NCBI RefSeq assembly: GCF_005402965.1
Contig: NZ_BJCF01000005.1
Span: forward strand, 62,001 to 126,000
Reading direction: 5' to 3'
Length of the DNA: 64,000 nucleotides
Source of the DNA: Dolichospermum planctonicum
GTDB lineage: Bacteria > Cyanobacteriota > Cyanobacteriia > Cyanobacteriales > Nostocaceae
A program made the translations under genes and the position numbers. Positions 53,294-63,529 of the stretch are shown piece by piece. The notes beneath the pieces were generated by a model that worked only from the letters and a program-made list of their open reading frames with translations, was not told where the DNA came from and made no database searches. The number at the start of each line of letters is the position of its first letter. Position 1 is the first letter of the stretch.

Positions 53294-54715
53294 ATGTACG
53301 AAAAGATTACTCCTCCCACCACCGGCGCAAAAATTACCTTCAAAAATGGTGAACCGGTTGTTCCTGAAAATCCCATTATCCCATTTATTCGCGGTGATGG
53401 TACGGGTATAGATATTTGGCCTGCAACGGAAAAAGTGCTTGATGCCGCAGTAGCAAAAGCATATAATGGCACAAGAAAAATTAGCTGGTTTAAGGTTTAT
53501 GCTGGTGATGAAGCCTGTGATTTATATGGAACATATCAATATTTACCCCAGGATACATTGACGGCTATTAAAGAATATGGCGTAGCGATTAAGGGACCTT
53601 TGACTACTCCCGTTGGTGGAGGGATTCGTTCTTTAAATGTCGCATTACGCCAAATCTTTGATCTGTATACTTGCGTGCGTCCTTGTCGTTATTACGCTGG
53701 TACACCTTCTCCTCACAAAACTCCTGAAAAATTGGATGTTATTGTTTATCGGGAAAATACGGAAGATATTTATTTGGGAATTGAGTGGAAACAAGGTAGT
53801 GAAATAGGGAATCGCCTCATTAAAATACTCAACGAAGAGTTAATACCTGCTACAACAGAACACGGTAAAAAGCAAATTCCCCTTGATGCTGGTATCGGTA
53901 TCAAACCTATCAGTAAAACTGGTTCTCAGCGTTTAGTTAGACGTGCGATTAAACACGCTTTGTTATTGCCTAAAAATAAGCAACAAGTCACTTTGGTGCA
54001 TAAAGGCAATATTATGAAATATACCGAAGGAGCTTTTCGTGACTGGGGTTATGAACTGGCTACTACGGAATTTCGTCAAGAAACTGTTACAGAACGGGAA
54101 TCTTGGATATTAGGAAATAAAGAGAAAAATCCCAATATTTCCGCAGAAGAAAACGCCCGTCAAATTGATCCTGGTTTTGATGCTTTAACACCAGAGAAAA
54201 AAGCCCAAATTGTCAAAGAAGTAGAAACAGTTCTGAATACAATTTGGGAAAGCCACGGCAATGGCCAATGGAAAGAGAAAATCATGGTCAATGACCGCAT
54301 TGCTGATAGTATCTTTCAACAAATTCAAACTCGTCCAGATGAGTATTCTATTCTGGCTACAATGAACCTGAACGGTGATTATTTATCTGATGCTGCTGCT
54401 GCTATTGTTGGCGGTTTAGGCATGGGTCCAGGGGCAAATATTGGCGATTCCTGCGCGATTTTTGAAGCCACTCATGGTACAGCACCAAAACACGCTGGGT
54501 TAGATAAAATTAACCCCGGTTCTGTGATTCTTTCCGGTGTGATGATGTTAGAATATATGGGTTGGCAAGCCGCCGCAGATTTGATTAAAAAAGGATTAGG
54601 TGCAGCCATAGCAAATGGTCAAGTTACTTATGATTTAGCGCGGTTAATTGAACCACCTGTACAACCTTTAAAATGTTCTGAATTTGCTGACGCAATTATC
54701 AAACATTTCGGTTAG
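53294..54715 (+). CDS. icd: NADP-dependent isocitrate dehydrogenase
   Basis: A 473-residue enzyme giving 2-oxoglutarate, the carbon skeleton for ammonium assimilation in cyanobacteria. [20 protein letters not shown], the substrate Ser region [25 protein letters not shown] and [19 protein letters not shown] are diagnostic. The roughly 45-residue insert after the AFRDWGYEL region (with [20 protein letters not shown]) is the cyanobacterial feature. GTG 53285 is in frame, but ATG 53294 gives the usual MYEKITPP start. A CAGGAGT/ACTCCTG hairpin is in the leader (53225-53250). Confidence 0.96.
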   Translation: MYEKITPPTTGAKITFKNGEPVVPENPIIPFIRGDGTGIDIWPATEKVLDAAVAKAYNGTRKISWFKVYAGDEACDLYGTYQYLPQDTLTAIKEYGVAIKGPLTTPVGGGIRSLNVALRQIFDLYTCVRPCRYYAGTPSPHKTPEKLDVIVYRENTEDIYLGIEWKQGSEIGNRLIKILNEELIPATTEHGKKQIPLDAGIGIKPISKTGSQRLVRRAIKHALLLPKNKQQVTLVHKGNIMKYTEGAFRDWGYELATTEFRQETVTERESWILGNKEKNPNISAEENARQIDPGFDALTPEKKAQIVKEVETVLNTIWESHGNGQWKEKIMVNDRIADSIFQQIQTRPDEYSILATMNLNGDYLSDAAAAIVGGLGMGPGANIGDSCAIFEATHGTAPKHAGLDKINPGSVILSGVMMLEYMGWQAAADLIKKGLGAAIANGQVTYDLARLIEPPVQPLKCSEFADAIIKHFG

Positions 54716-54742
54716 TTTCTGTTATCCTGAAATCAAGTGTTG

Positions 54743-54775
54743 AGATCCCCGACTTCCTCATAAAGTTGGGGATCT
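54743..54775 (+). terminator. Hairpin repeat after icd
   Basis: AGATCCCCGACTT and AAGTTGGGGATCT are near-perfect 13-bp arms around CCTCATA. It is 28 bp after icd. The GGGGATC-type hairpin also looks like a dispersed repeat. Confidence 0.7.
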
Positions 54776-54815
54776 GGCAAATATGAGGATTACAGTCACT
54801 AACCAGGTTATTTGT

Positions 54816-55391
54816 ATGGTTATGAGTGCTTTAAAACTAAATTTAAACACAGTTAATTTTACCGATGAACAGTTTTATCAACTATGTCAAAAAAACGGCG
54901 ATTTAAAACTTGAACGGACAGCTAGGGGAGAATTAATTATTATGCCACCAGTGGGGGGAGAAAGCGGTAATCGAGAGGCTGATTTGATTATTGATTTAGG
55001 TGTTTGGAATCGGCAAACAGGACTAGGTTACACCTTTAGTTCTTCTACTATATTTAAATTACCAAATGGTGGCGATCGCTCTCCCGATGTAGCTTGGATT
55101 AAAAAAGAACGTTGGGAAGCACTCACTCCCGAAGAAAAACGCAAATTTCCCCCCATTGCACCAGATTTTGTGATTGAATTAAGGTCAGCAACAGACGATT
55201 TAAAAACTCTGCATCAGAAAATGCAAGAATATATGGATGCAGGAGTAAAACTGGCATGGTTAATAAATCCTCAACAACAAGAAGTAGAAATTTATCGTTC
55301 AGGAAAAGATGTAGAACTACGAAATCTACCTACAAAATTATTAGGAGAAGATATCTTACCGGGATTTAGTTTGAGTTTAGATTTTTATTAA
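54816..55391 (+). CDS. Uma2 family (DUF820) putative endonuclease
   Basis: A 191-residue Uma2 protein. FTDEQFYQLCQKNGDLKLE, RGELIIMPPVGGESGNRE, RSPDVAWIKKERWEAL and PDFVIELRSATDDL are the core motifs of the PD-(D/E)XK-like fold. The frame continues upstream to 54783; the start is ambiguous between ATG 54816 and 54822, and the upstream sequence MRITVTNQVIC looks unlike the family. Function is unknown. Confidence 0.85.
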   Translation: MVMSALKLNLNTVNFTDEQFYQLCQKNGDLKLERTARGELIIMPPVGGESGNREADLIIDLGVWNRQTGLGYTFSSSTIFKLPNGGDRSPDVAWIKKERWEALTPEEKRKFPPIAPDFVIELRSATDDLKTLHQKMQEYMDAGVKLAWLINPQQQEVEIYRSGKDVELRNLPTKLLGEDILPGFSLSLDFY

Positions 55392-55483
55392 AATACCCAT
55401 AAAATACCCAATACTTTATCCCCATGCCAATCTTTGCACTAAAATAAACCTGAAATCGGTAAAAATGACATTTTAGGGTCACG

Positions 55484-55526
55484 TCTCTACAAAGGTTCTA
55501 GGAAATACACATTTAATTTTTGAAAA
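55484..55526. repeat. Partial GTAGAGACG-family repeat
   Basis: CGTCTCTACAAAGGTTCTAG then GAAATACACATTTAATTTTT is the reverse complement of the left flank of the palindrome at 1428-1455 (positions 1400-1434). Confidence 0.6.
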
Positions 55527-55559
55527 TGTGTTTCTAACAAATATCAAATATGTGTAAAG

Positions 55560-56354
55560 TTAGGGGTTAAATTCCCATGTAGATAGCTGAGTCAGTCCAT
55601 AGCCATAGGTCAGATTATACTGTAAAGGCGTAATGCTGATATAATTCTTTTCAATGGCATGAATATCAAGAGGGATGTGGTTTGGTAAATTTAACTCTAG
55701 GGGTGGTTCTACATTTTCTATCACCTCTCCGGTTAACCAGTAGTAAGTTTTACCTCTGGGATCAGTTCGCTTATTAAAAACATCCACGTAGCGTCTGACA
55801 CATTGTCTGGTCAGGGTAACACCAGCAATTTCTTCCCAGGATATAGGAGGAACATTAACATTAAGTAACATTGATTCTGGTAGTGGTTGGGCGGCAATTT
55901 TGGCGACTAGGACTTCCGCAAATTTAGCCGCTGGTTGAAAGTCTTTATGAGTATGACTGGTTAAACTAAACGCAACACTAGGAATACCTTCAATTACTCC
56001 TTCCATTGCGGCCGAAACAGTCCCAGAGTAGAGAATTTCTGTCCCTAAATTTGCGCCTTGGTTAATTCCAGATAGCACTAAGTCGGGTGGAGAATCTAAT
56101 AAAGCCCATAATGCCAATTTTACACAATCTGAAGGCGTGCCATCACAAGCCCAAGCTTTAATATCAGGATCAAAAACAGATTCTACTATTTCGGCGCGGA
56201 TTGGTTGCAGTAAGGTTAATCCATGACCTGTTGCCGACCTCTCTCGATCTGGACAAACTACTGTCACTTCATGACCCGCTGCTGCTAAGGTGTTGGCTAA
56301 GGTACGAATACCCAAAGCAGAAATTCCATCATCGTTGCTAATTAGTAATTTCAT
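55560..56354 (-). CDS. surE: 5'/3'-nucleotidase SurE
   Basis: A 264-residue SurE phosphatase that removes phosphate from nucleoside monophosphates and short polyphosphates. [19 protein letters not shown] holds the metal-binding [16 protein letters not shown] the Ser/His region, and [20 protein letters not shown] the Asn/Ser active loop. All expected metal residues are seen. Length is normal. Confidence 0.95.
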   Translation of the reverse strand: MKLLISNDDGISALGIRTLANTLAAAGHEVTVVCPDRERSATGHGLTLLQPIRAEIVESVFDPDIKAWACDGTPSDCVKLALWALLDSPPDLVLSGINQGANLGTEILYSGTVSAAMEGVIEGIPSVAFSLTSHTHKDFQPAAKFAEVLVAKIAAQPLPESMLLNVNVPPISWEEIAGVTLTRQCVRRYVDVFNKRTDPRGKTYYWLTGEVIENVEPPLELNLPNHIPLDIHAIEKNYISITPLQYNLTYGYGLTQLSTWEFNP

Positions 56355-56556
56355 TATGTCAGTTGATAGGTGACAGGTGATAGGTGACAGGTGACAGGTG
56401 ATAGCAGATAGGTGATAGCAGATAGGTGGCAGGTGATAGCGGATAGCGGATAGTAAAAAATATTACCTCTTCCCTGTTTCCTGTTACCTGTCACCTCTTC
56501 CCTGTCACCTGTTCCCTACTATAGACTAATGACTAATCACCAATGACTAATAACTA
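56355..56556. repeat. Short tandem repeats between surE and pheS
   Basis: GATAGGTGACAGGT units, partly GATAGCAGATAGGTG, run from about 56366 to 56452. CCTGTTACCTGTCACCTCTT-type units in inverse sense run from about 56472 to 56515, so the region can form a long hairpin. ATGACTAA units follow (56529-56566). The last one includes the start codon of pheS. Confidence 0.8.
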
Positions 56557-57549
56557 ATGACTAACAATTTAGAGGATCAACTTTTAGCATTACGGCAGGA
56601 AGGGGAAACAGCGATCGCCTCTGCTGATACCCTAGAACGCCTAGAAGAACTCAGAGTTAACTATTTGGGTAAAAAGGGGCAATTGGGGGCGTTATTACGA
56701 AGTATGGGGCAAATGAGCGCGGAGGAACGTCCTAAAATTGGGGCGATCGCTAATATTGTTAAAGAAGCTATTCAAAACAGCCTTGACCAACAACGCACAT
56801 TTTTAGAAGCGGCGCAAATTCAGGCACAGCTAGAGGCTGAAACCATAGATGTCACCATGCCTGGTATTTACCGTCCCCAAGGTCGGATTCATCCCCTCAA
56901 TGGCATTATTGACCAAACCCTAGATATCTTTGTCGGCATGGGTTACACCGTTGCCCAAGGATCAGAAATGGAAACAGATTACTACAATTTTGAAGCTCTG
57001 AACACCCCCCCAGATCATCCAGCCCGCGATATGCAGGATACCTTTTATTTACCAGATGGTAATTTACTGCGAACTCATACTTCATCGGTGCAAATTCGCT
57101 ACATGGAAAAGGAAGAACCACCCATTCGAGTTGTTGCCCCAGGTCGAGTATATCGTAGAGATGATGTAGATGCGACCCACTCAGCAGTTTTCCATCAAAT
57201 TGAACTTTTAGCCATAGATGAAGGACTGACTTTTACAGACCTGAAAGGAACTGTCAAGATATTTTTACAATCAATATTTGGCGATTTACCAATTCGTTTT
57301 CGCGCCAGTTATTTCCCTTTTACTGAACCTTCAGCCGAAGTAGATTTACAATGGAAAGGACGTTGGTTAGAAGTTATGGGTTGCGGTATGGTTGACCCCA
57401 ATGTTTTGAAATCTGTAGGTTATGATCCTGAAGTTTATAGTGGATTTGCAGCGGGTTTTGGTGTAGAACGTTTTGCAATGGTGTTACATCAAATTGATGA
57501 TATTCGTCGTTTGTATAATAGCGATTTACGCTTTTTACAACAGTTTTAA
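56557..57549 (+). CDS. pheS: Phenylalanyl-tRNA synthetase alpha subunit
   Basis: A 330-residue class II synthetase subunit. [18 protein letters not shown] is the N-terminal coiled region; motif 2 reads [19 protein letters not shown] and motif 3 [33 protein letters not shown] is typical of PheS. The start ATG falls in an ATGACTAA repeat and has no Shine-Dalgarno sequence. pheT is not adjacent, as in many cyanobacteria. Confidence 0.96.
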   Translation: MTNNLEDQLLALRQEGETAIASADTLERLEELRVNYLGKKGQLGALLRSMGQMSAEERPKIGAIANIVKEAIQNSLDQQRTFLEAAQIQAQLEAETIDVTMPGIYRPQGRIHPLNGIIDQTLDIFVGMGYTVAQGSEMETDYYNFEALNTPPDHPARDMQDTFYLPDGNLLRTHTSSVQIRYMEKEEPPIRVVAPGRVYRRDDVDATHSAVFHQIELLAIDEGLTFTDLKGTVKIFLQSIFGDLPIRFRASYFPFTEPSAEVDLQWKGRWLEVMGCGMVDPNVLKSVGYDPEVYSGFAAGFGVERFAMVLHQIDDIRRLYNSDLRFLQQF

Positions 57550-57554
57550 TATTC

Positions 57555-57576
57555 AGGCGGGATTTTCCCGCCTTTG
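57555..57576. terminator. Terminator shared by pheS and the Uma2 gene
   Basis: AGGCGGGA (57555-57562) pairs with TCCCGCCT (57566-57573) and TTTGATAATT follows. It lies between the convergent pheS and Uma2 stop codons, which are 31 bp apart. Confidence 0.8.
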
Positions 57577-57580
57577 ATAA

Positions 57581-58144
57581 TTATGAATTAAAACTCAACC
57601 AACCAAAAATCTCTTGAACCGTTAATTCTAAATTTATATTTTCTAGAACTGGTAATTTATCGTCACTTTCATATATTTCTATTTTTTGTCCAGGAAAGAC
57701 AGCCAATACACTTTCTTCTTCTGGGTTTAATAACCAACCTAATTCAGTTCCATGGCGGGAACAATGCAATAATTTAGTTAAGACTTTTTTCTGTGGTTGT
57801 TCAGGAGAAAGAATCTCTATTACCCAGTCAGGATGAATTTCAAAACGGTTAGCAATTCTCCCAGATTCAGTTTTGGGAATTCTCTCCCACCGGAACACGG
57901 CAATATCAGGCACAATGGTACTACCACCAAAAGTACAACGTAGTTCTGGGAAGGCTATGGCAATTTTTTGAGTTCTAGTGAGTCCATTGACAACTTCAAT
58001 AAAAGTAGTCTGAATTAAGCTGTGTTCACCTTGTGGCATAGGTTTTTGCAGGATTTCCCCGTTAATAAATTCTGATGCTGGTTTAGTTTCTGGTAACTTG
58101 ACAAAATCTTCTAGTGTAATCTGGCGTTCAGTGGCTATAGTCAT
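57581..58144 (-). CDS. Uma2 family (DUF820) putative endonuclease
   Basis: A 187-residue Uma2 protein: ITLEDFVKLPETKPASEFIN, GGSTIVPDIAVFRW, HPDWVIEILSPEQPQKKVL and TELGWLLNPEEESV are the family motifs, with catalytic Asp and Glu at the expected places. It is the third Uma2 gene in the window and unlike the other two in detail. Function is unknown. Convergent with pheS. Confidence 0.88.
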   Translation of the reverse strand: MTIATERQITLEDFVKLPETKPASEFINGEILQKPMPQGEHSLIQTTFIEVVNGLTRTQKIAIAFPELRCTFGGSTIVPDIAVFRWERIPKTESGRIANRFEIHPDWVIEILSPEQPQKKVLTKLLHCSRHGTELGWLLNPEEESVLAVFPGQKIEIYESDDKLPVLENINLELTVQEIFGWLSFNS

Positions 58145-58352
58145 AATTGGTAACTAGAAAGCATAGTTATATTATCAACGATAATGTTCAAATATATGTA
58201 TTGATAAAAAATCGGGTGAGAGTAACTTACCAGTTCGGTAACTGTACTCAATTAAAATTACGAAAAAGGCAGCAAATACAGTAGTTATTGGTACAAAATT
58301 TGTACCAATTGTTAAAATGGTACAAACTTGTAGACACAATCATAGTTTTAAC

Positions 58353-60173
58353 TTAACTCCGCTGCCAAATTTTAATTGTTTTATCCAAACTTCCACTGAC
58401 TAACATTTCACCGGAATCAGTAAATGATAAAGCTGTCACTGTGTGAGTATGACCTGTAAATGTCCCTAATAATTCTCCAGATTGTAAATGCCACAATTTG
58501 ATGGTTTTATCAGCACTACCACTAGCAATAATTTGTGCGTCTGGACTTAAAGCAACTGCATTAACACTATCTCGATGTCCTTTGAGAGTGTGAACTAATT
58601 CTCCAGTAGCTAAATTCCAAACTCGAATAGTTTGATCTTGACTACCACTGACTAAAAATTTAGCATCAGCACTAATAGCTAAGGAACTAACAATGTGAGA
58701 ATGACCCATCAGGGTGTATATTGGTTGTGTATCTTGGGAATTTTTCTGATTTTGTGCTGAGGATGTTTCCCACACTTTGATTTTGCGATAGCTACCCGTA
58801 ATTAAAATTCTGCCATCTTGACTTAACACCATGGAATGGGCTGCTGTATCATCTAAATATAGCGTATTTTCGACTTGGCGATCGCGCAAATTCCAAAATA
58901 AGATCTTGCGATCATGGCCACTTGTTGCTAACATTTTACCATCGGGTGTAAACGCCACGCAACGCACATCTCCACGATGTTTATGCAGGATATCAATGAG
59001 GTCTAACGCCCCAGTATGCCAAATTTTCACGGTGGAATCTGCACCTACAGTCGCTAATGTTTGTCCGTCGGTACTAAAAGCCAAAGCATTAACTTCATCT
59101 ACTAAGTCAGAAACCACCCAAGGATATTCTGATAATGTCTCAATTAATTCACCTTTGGCTAAATCCCATAATTTTGTTTCTCCCCTGCTACCACTAGCTA
59201 AAATCGGGATGGTTTTGACGTTTTTACACCTGACTTCTTTAACTACCAAAGTTTTGATAGCATAAGCTAAACAGTTAATACCTCTAGTATGTCCTTTCAA
59301 TGTTTGCCAGTATTCCCAATCACCAATAATTTTCTTTTTTGGATGATCTGATGGTAAGGTTTGAATTGTCTCCACTACGGTTTTCTCGTCAGTTATTGGT
59401 ACATCATCTTGTTTTTCACCAAGAGATTGTAAATACCAATTTAATCCCCCTGCATACAACAAACTACTAGGATTTAAATAAGTCTTTGATTCTGGAAATT
59501 CTAGTTGATTTGCCGGTAAAAACCCAGTAATCACAGTTTGTTTTTTGTATCCTAATTGTGTATTTCCTGGATAAAACAAGCACAAAAAAATTAATACCTG
59601 GTGGTTATTAATATCTTCTTGACTAACAGACCAACGGATTTTATCTTTTTTGATACTGTTAAAACTTTCTCCATCTGCTACATGAATTTGAATACTCACC
59701 TTTGGGTTATGAGCCAATAAATAAGTAAATTTACTTTGATTATGTAAATTTCCCTCATCATCTAAAACCATATTTTCTAAAGTGTCTTGTGGCACTTTTT
59801 TCACCAATTTTCCTAACCGTGCTGTTATCATCCGATCTACAATTTGTTCACGAACCAGATAATCCTCAGCTTGACGTTGAAAATAGGTAGGAAAGGGAAT
59901 TATCCAATCAGGGTATTCAGGGTATTCAGGTGGTATCGGTGGCGGATTTTTGGCGAGAATTTCGGCTTGCTGACGGGAACATTCGAGAATCTTTGTTAAT
60001 GAATCCCCCGCAAATGCCATTACTTCACTGTGATAACCTTTAACTCGACTTTCTAAAAGAGAAAGATCCGCCGTTTTTGGTTTTTTCACACGGTTTAAGA
60101 AGTCAGTTTGTTGCGCTTTTAGTAAACTAATCCAATTCATCTGCATGATAGTGGCACGCCATTGCATACCCAA
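58353..60173 (-). CDS. WD40-repeat protein with conserved cyanobacterial N-terminal domain
   Basis: A 606-residue protein. Residues about 1-285 form a domain without known name (ENPPPIPPE-like PPIPPEYPEYPDWIIPFP and a DTLENMVLDDEGN region). Residues about 290-606 contain at least six WD40 blades, with DQTIRVWNLATGEL and DKTIKLWHLQSGEL among the clearest, forming one propeller. Such proteins act as scaffolds; the partner is unknown. The frame also allows a start at MQMNWISLLK (codon 10), which would match a conserved start better. No signal peptide. Confidence 0.85.
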   Translation of the reverse strand: MGMQWRATIMQMNWISLLKAQQTDFLNRVKKPKTADLSLLESRVKGYHSEVMAFAGDSLTKILECSRQQAEILAKNPPPIPPEYPEYPDWIIPFPTYFQRQAEDYLVREQIVDRMITARLGKLVKKVPQDTLENMVLDDEGNLHNQSKFTYLLAHNPKVSIQIHVADGESFNSIKKDKIRWSVSQEDINNHQVLIFLCLFYPGNTQLGYKKQTVITGFLPANQLEFPESKTYLNPSSLLYAGGLNWYLQSLGEKQDDVPITDEKTVVETIQTLPSDHPKKKIIGDWEYWQTLKGHTRGINCLAYAIKTLVVKEVRCKNVKTIPILASGSRGETKLWDLAKGELIETLSEYPWVVSDLVDEVNALAFSTDGQTLATVGADSTVKIWHTGALDLIDILHKHRGDVRCVAFTPDGKMLATSGHDRKILFWNLRDRQVENTLYLDDTAAHSMVLSQDGRILITGSYRKIKVWETSSAQNQKNSQDTQPIYTLMGHSHIVSSLAISADAKFLVSGSQDQTIRVWNLATGELVHTLKGHRDSVNAVALSPDAQIIASGSADKTIKLWHLQSGELLGTFTGHTHTVTALSFTDSGEMLVSGSLDKTIKIWQRS

Positions 60174-61044
60174 GATAACTTCTAATAATACAATTACTCA
60201 ATTGATAACCTTTAGTTAAGTAAGAACTAAGAAATTATAACAGTCTAATAGGATACAAAAACTAGCCAAATTCAATGGTAAATATCAATCCATAAGGTAA
60301 TTAAGCACTGGTTAAGATGTAGTGAGGGAGATTTTGATAATTTCCACGATTTCCATAAATTCTAACTAACCTAACTAATAATTTACTGTTTCTAGGGAAA
60401 CAGTTCTCTTGCTTGTAGAAGTGTGCAACTTTAGAGAATACTCTTTTATTTTCAGACTTATACAACCGCTTTGTTGTCATTCTCAGCCAAAATACAGCAG
60501 TTTCCGAGTTTATTCGTGTTTAATTTCTTATCCCTGCAACTAAGTGAGATTATAACCATAATAACCATTATAACTGCAACGAGAATGTATCATTACTTTG
60601 TTAAATCTCTCTTCTGCATATTTTCCAATACTTGATAAGTTTAAATTATTTATTTTTAGAATTTAATAATTTTTTTAAAAGTCGCTTACAAATTGAGAGG
60701 TGTTAAGACGGGGTTAATTGTGGTAGTATATTGATATTAATAATAATCGAGTGTGAGCAAAATTTTAATTTAGGGATACAGTCCCATTATAAAAATATCA
60801 CTTCCAGAGAAAAAAGTCAATGGGCTTCAACCGAAAAAAAAGATTTTTTCAATTCATAAGTTTTATTTATTATTTAATATATTTTTTCTTATGTTTATTA
60901 TATTTGAAAAATAGAACTTACTTAGGGAAGATTTGACTAATAACCGACGTATACTAGCGATAAAACCTATTTTTGAGTAGGAGTAATTGATGAATTACAC
61001 CTACTTTTGTGCTGTTTGGCGTAATTACGGAAATTGTGGGTAAT
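60174..61044. other. 871-bp gene-free AT-rich spacer
   Basis: It contains CTGTTT-CTAGGG-AAACAG (60387-60404), a small hairpin, and the palindrome at 60977-61004. No credible coding frame or tRNA is present. It separates the divergent starts and ends of the WD40 and ferredoxin genes and should hold the WD40 gene promoter. Confidence 0.6.
60977..61004. repeat. Palindromic repeat GTAGGxGxAATT family, copy 2
   Basis: GTAGGAGTAATTGATGAATT then ACACCTAC is an imperfect palindrome followed by TTTTGT. Related to the copy at 15064-15092. It lies about 40 bp beyond the ferredoxin stop codon. Confidence 0.65.
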
Positions 61045-61500
61045 TTAAGGACTGGATTTTTGTAACTTTTGTTTCCTCCGGCGTTTTTCTGTCGTGGCTA
61101 CACCATGTTGTACTGGATAACCAGCGATAGGAATTACTTGATATTTTCTGTCGGCTTCTAGATTTTTCAGTTCAGTATAGTCAACCCAGTGGATACAATC
61201 AACAGGGCAGGTATCTATTGCTTCTTGAATTATCTCTTCTGTGTCCGCATCTTGACGAATTACACGTGATCGCCCATAATCTTCTTCAATGAAGAAAGTA
61301 TTACGGGCAACATGAGCGCAATGTTTACAGCCAATACAAGTAATTTCATCTACATAAACGCCTTTCTGCCGAACCACACCGCCTAATTCCGGTTCTAAAC
61401 CGGAACGTTCAGGAATATCTTGCCAAAAACTCCCCAGTTCTGGTTCTAAGCCAGAACGGTGATCTTCTTGTTCTTCTCGTGACGGCAGGAACTCAAGCAT
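61045..61500 (-). CDS. [4Fe-4S] ferredoxin-like protein linked to Ycf35
   Basis: A 151-residue protein with one cluster motif, CIGCKHCAHVARN, and a fourth Cys in DTCPVDCIHWVDY. Its N-terminal third holds a repeated segment RSGLEPELG (about 16-24 and 32-40), conserved in cyanobacterial homologues as far as I recall. A Lys/Arg tail ends it. It overlaps the DUF1257 gene by one base (TAATG) and is the last gene of the three-gene cluster. A plastid/cyanobacterial assembly or redox role is likely but not defined. Confidence 0.9.
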   Translation of the reverse strand: MLEFLPSREEQEDHRSGLEPELGSFWQDIPERSGLEPELGGVVRQKGVYVDEITCIGCKHCAHVARNTFFIEEDYGRSRVIRQDADTEEIIQEAIDTCPVDCIHWVDYTELKNLEADRKYQVIPIAGYPVQHGVATTEKRRRKQKLQKSSP

Positions 61501-61886
61501 TACGTACTCCAGCGTTGTACTACTAGACGGATAGAACCATCTTCATTTTGTTGTTGTTCAGCTACTTGGAAGCCTACTTTAGTAGTTTCTTTAACTACCG
61601 TTTGATAAGCATAACCTTGGGTAACTTGACGCAAAAACCCATCTACAGATAGATTTTGCTGCCAATATTGTAAATCTGCAACTAATTCGTATTCTTGACC
61701 ATTCCATCTAAAACCGATATCATAACCATTTTCCTGCTCAATTGTTACTTCTGCGGACTGAGTTTGACCACGATAACCGCGCACTTCACTAGGTCCTGGT
61801 TTCCAGTCTATTCCCAAGGCGGAAAGGGCATCTTGCAAGGATTCGAGATTGCGGATTTGTGTCTTGATTTGGCTAAAGTGTGACAT
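61500..61886 (-). CDS. ycf35: DUF1257 protein, Ycf35 homologue
   Basis: A 128-residue protein: MSHFSQIKTQIRNLESLQDA and WKPGPSEVRGYRGQTQSAEV are the Ycf35/DUF1257 signature, also encoded in red-algal plastids. Function is unknown. It is the middle gene of DUF2997-ycf35-ferredoxin and its stop overlaps the ferredoxin start, so the two are translationally coupled. Confidence 0.92.
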   Translation of the reverse strand: MSHFSQIKTQIRNLESLQDALSALGIDWKPGPSEVRGYRGQTQSAEVTIEQENGYDIGFRWNGQEYELVADLQYWQQNLSVDGFLRQVTQGYAYQTVVKETTKVGFQVAEQQQNEDGSIRLVVQRWST

Positions 61887-61925
61887 AGTGGTTTGTAATC
61901 AAAAAAAATTAATTGGTTGGATAAT

Positions 61926-62135
61926 TTACCATTGGCTGTGGACAGTTTGCGTATTCGTCACAGTATTTTCTGTGTTGTTGGTGGCAAAAAACTCAGAAGT
62001 TGGCTCATGACTCAACACTCTTCCTAGCTGGGCTTCTATAGCTGCTGTGACTTCAGCACAAGAGACACCGATAATACCGGTGACTTTTTCTTGGACTCGA
62101 CCGTCTGGATAAATGATGAATTCTAATGTTTCCAT
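61926..62135 (-). CDS. DUF2997 small protein
   Basis: A 69-residue acidic protein: IIYPDGRVQEKVTGIIGVSC is the DUF2997 signature, with CxEVT and a C-terminal tail. It precedes ycf35 by 39 bp on the same strand and travels with it in cyanobacteria. Function is unknown. Confidence 0.88.
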   Translation of the reverse strand: METLEFIIYPDGRVQEKVTGIIGVSCAEVTAAIEAQLGRVLSHEPTSEFFATNNTENTVTNTQTVHSQW

Positions 62136-62230
62136 ATTCTGAAAGCCAACCTCGATACTACACTTGAATTTTTGGGGACTTATCCCGGTGTGGTTGATTA
62201 ATCTCCCACAAAATATGATGATACTAAAAG

Positions 62231-62248
62231 CCGTCTTAGGGAAGACGG
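62231..62248. promoter_or_regulatory. Perfect hairpin in the divergent spacer before kdpD
   Basis: CCGTCTT and AAGACGG flank AGGG. It is 160 bp before the KdpD-N start and 96 bp from the DUF2997 start; its role is unknown. A related CCGTC stem is at 18037-18075. Confidence 0.4.
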
Positions 62249-62407
62249 GGTTGATAACCCAAATCTTAAATCAAAATTTTTTATAGTCTCTCATATTTTA
62301 ATATACACACTTGAGAATCTTTACGAAAATTATTATTTTTATGGATATGTAAAAATGTACAAAAAGGGAAAATTATCACTATTGATTATCACTATTGAAT
62401 TTAATTT

Positions 62408-63529
62408 ATGTATCCACCTTCTAGTCTACCTCCTAACAGTTACAATATTTTACCTTCTCGACGGGGAAAACATAAAATATTTATTGGTATGGCCCCTGGT
62501 GTGGGGAAAACATACAGAATGCTAGAGGAAGGACATCAACTTAAACAAGAGGGTATTGATGTTGTTATTGGCGTTTTAGAAACTCACGGACGCAAAGAAA
62601 CGGCTATAAAAGCAGAAGGTCTGGAGGTAATTCCTAAAAAAGCGAATATTCACAAAAATATCAACCTTCTGGAAATGGACACAGAAGCAATTTTAACCCG
62701 TTCTCCCCAATTGGTTTTAGTTGATGAATTAGCGCATACAAATATACCAGGTTCACCTAGAGAAAAACGCTATCAAGATGTAGAATTGATTTTAGCTGCG
62801 GGTATAGATGTTTATTCTACTGTCAATATTCAACATTTGGAAAGTTTGAATGATTTGGTAGCTAGAATTACGGGGGTTGTAGTGCGAGAACGTATTCCCG
62901 ATATTCTCTTAGATGAAGCTGATGCTGTCGTTGTGATTGATGTTACTCCAGAAACTCTAGAAGAGCGGCTGCGGGAAGGTAAAATTTATGCTGCTGATAA
63001 AATTCAGCAATCTTTAGAAAACTTTTTTCAGCGTCGTAACCTCATTGCTTTACGGGAATTAGCATTAAGAGAAGTTGCTGATACTGTTGAAGAAGAAGCA
63101 AATACCTCTATTTCTTCCCCACAAGTTCGCAATGTCCATGAACGAGTTTTAGTATGTGTATCTACTTATCCAAATTCGATTCAATTATTACGGCGTGGAG
63201 CGCGATTGGCAAATTATATGAACGCCAGATTTTATACCTTATTTATTGCAGATCCTGACCGTTTCCTCAGTAAAGAAGAAAGTTTACATATTGATACCTG
63301 TGAGAAAATGTGCCGAGAATTTGCTGGTGAATTTTTTCATGTTAAGAGCTACAATGTTCCTAAAGCGATCGCTGAAGTTGCTACAATTAATCATATCACC
63401 CAGATAGTTATTGGTGAAAGTCGGCAGCCACGATGGAAAAGATTTTTTAAACGCTCTTTTACAGAACGATTATTGGAGTTAATCGGGGACAAACATATAG
63501 ATTTACACATTATTGCTACTGAGAAATAA
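62408..63529 (+). CDS. KdpD N-terminal sensor module without histidine kinase
   Basis: A 373-residue protein equal to the cytoplasmic N-terminus of KdpD. The KdpD domain has the P-loop GMAPGVGKTYRMLEEGHQL, VLETHGRKET, VLVDELAHTNIPGSPREK and STVNIQHLESLND. From about residue 250 a USP-like domain follows (RVLVCVSTYPNSIQLLRRGA). The protein ends there: no TM segments, HisKA or ATPase. Such truncated KdpD proteins are known from Anabaena, where they lie beside kdpABC. Here no kdp genes are seen upstream. A separate USP gene follows. Confidence 0.92.
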   Translation: MYPPSSLPPNSYNILPSRRGKHKIFIGMAPGVGKTYRMLEEGHQLKQEGIDVVIGVLETHGRKETAIKAEGLEVIPKKANIHKNINLLEMDTEAILTRSPQLVLVDELAHTNIPGSPREKRYQDVELILAAGIDVYSTVNIQHLESLNDLVARITGVVVRERIPDILLDEADAVVVIDVTPETLEERLREGKIYAADKIQQSLENFFQRRNLIALRELALREVADTVEEEANTSISSPQVRNVHERVLVCVSTYPNSIQLLRRGARLANYMNARFYTLFIADPDRFLSKEESLHIDTCEKMCREFAGEFFHVKSYNVPKAIAEVATINHITQIVIGESRQPRWKRFFKRSFTERLLELIGDKHIDLHIIATEK

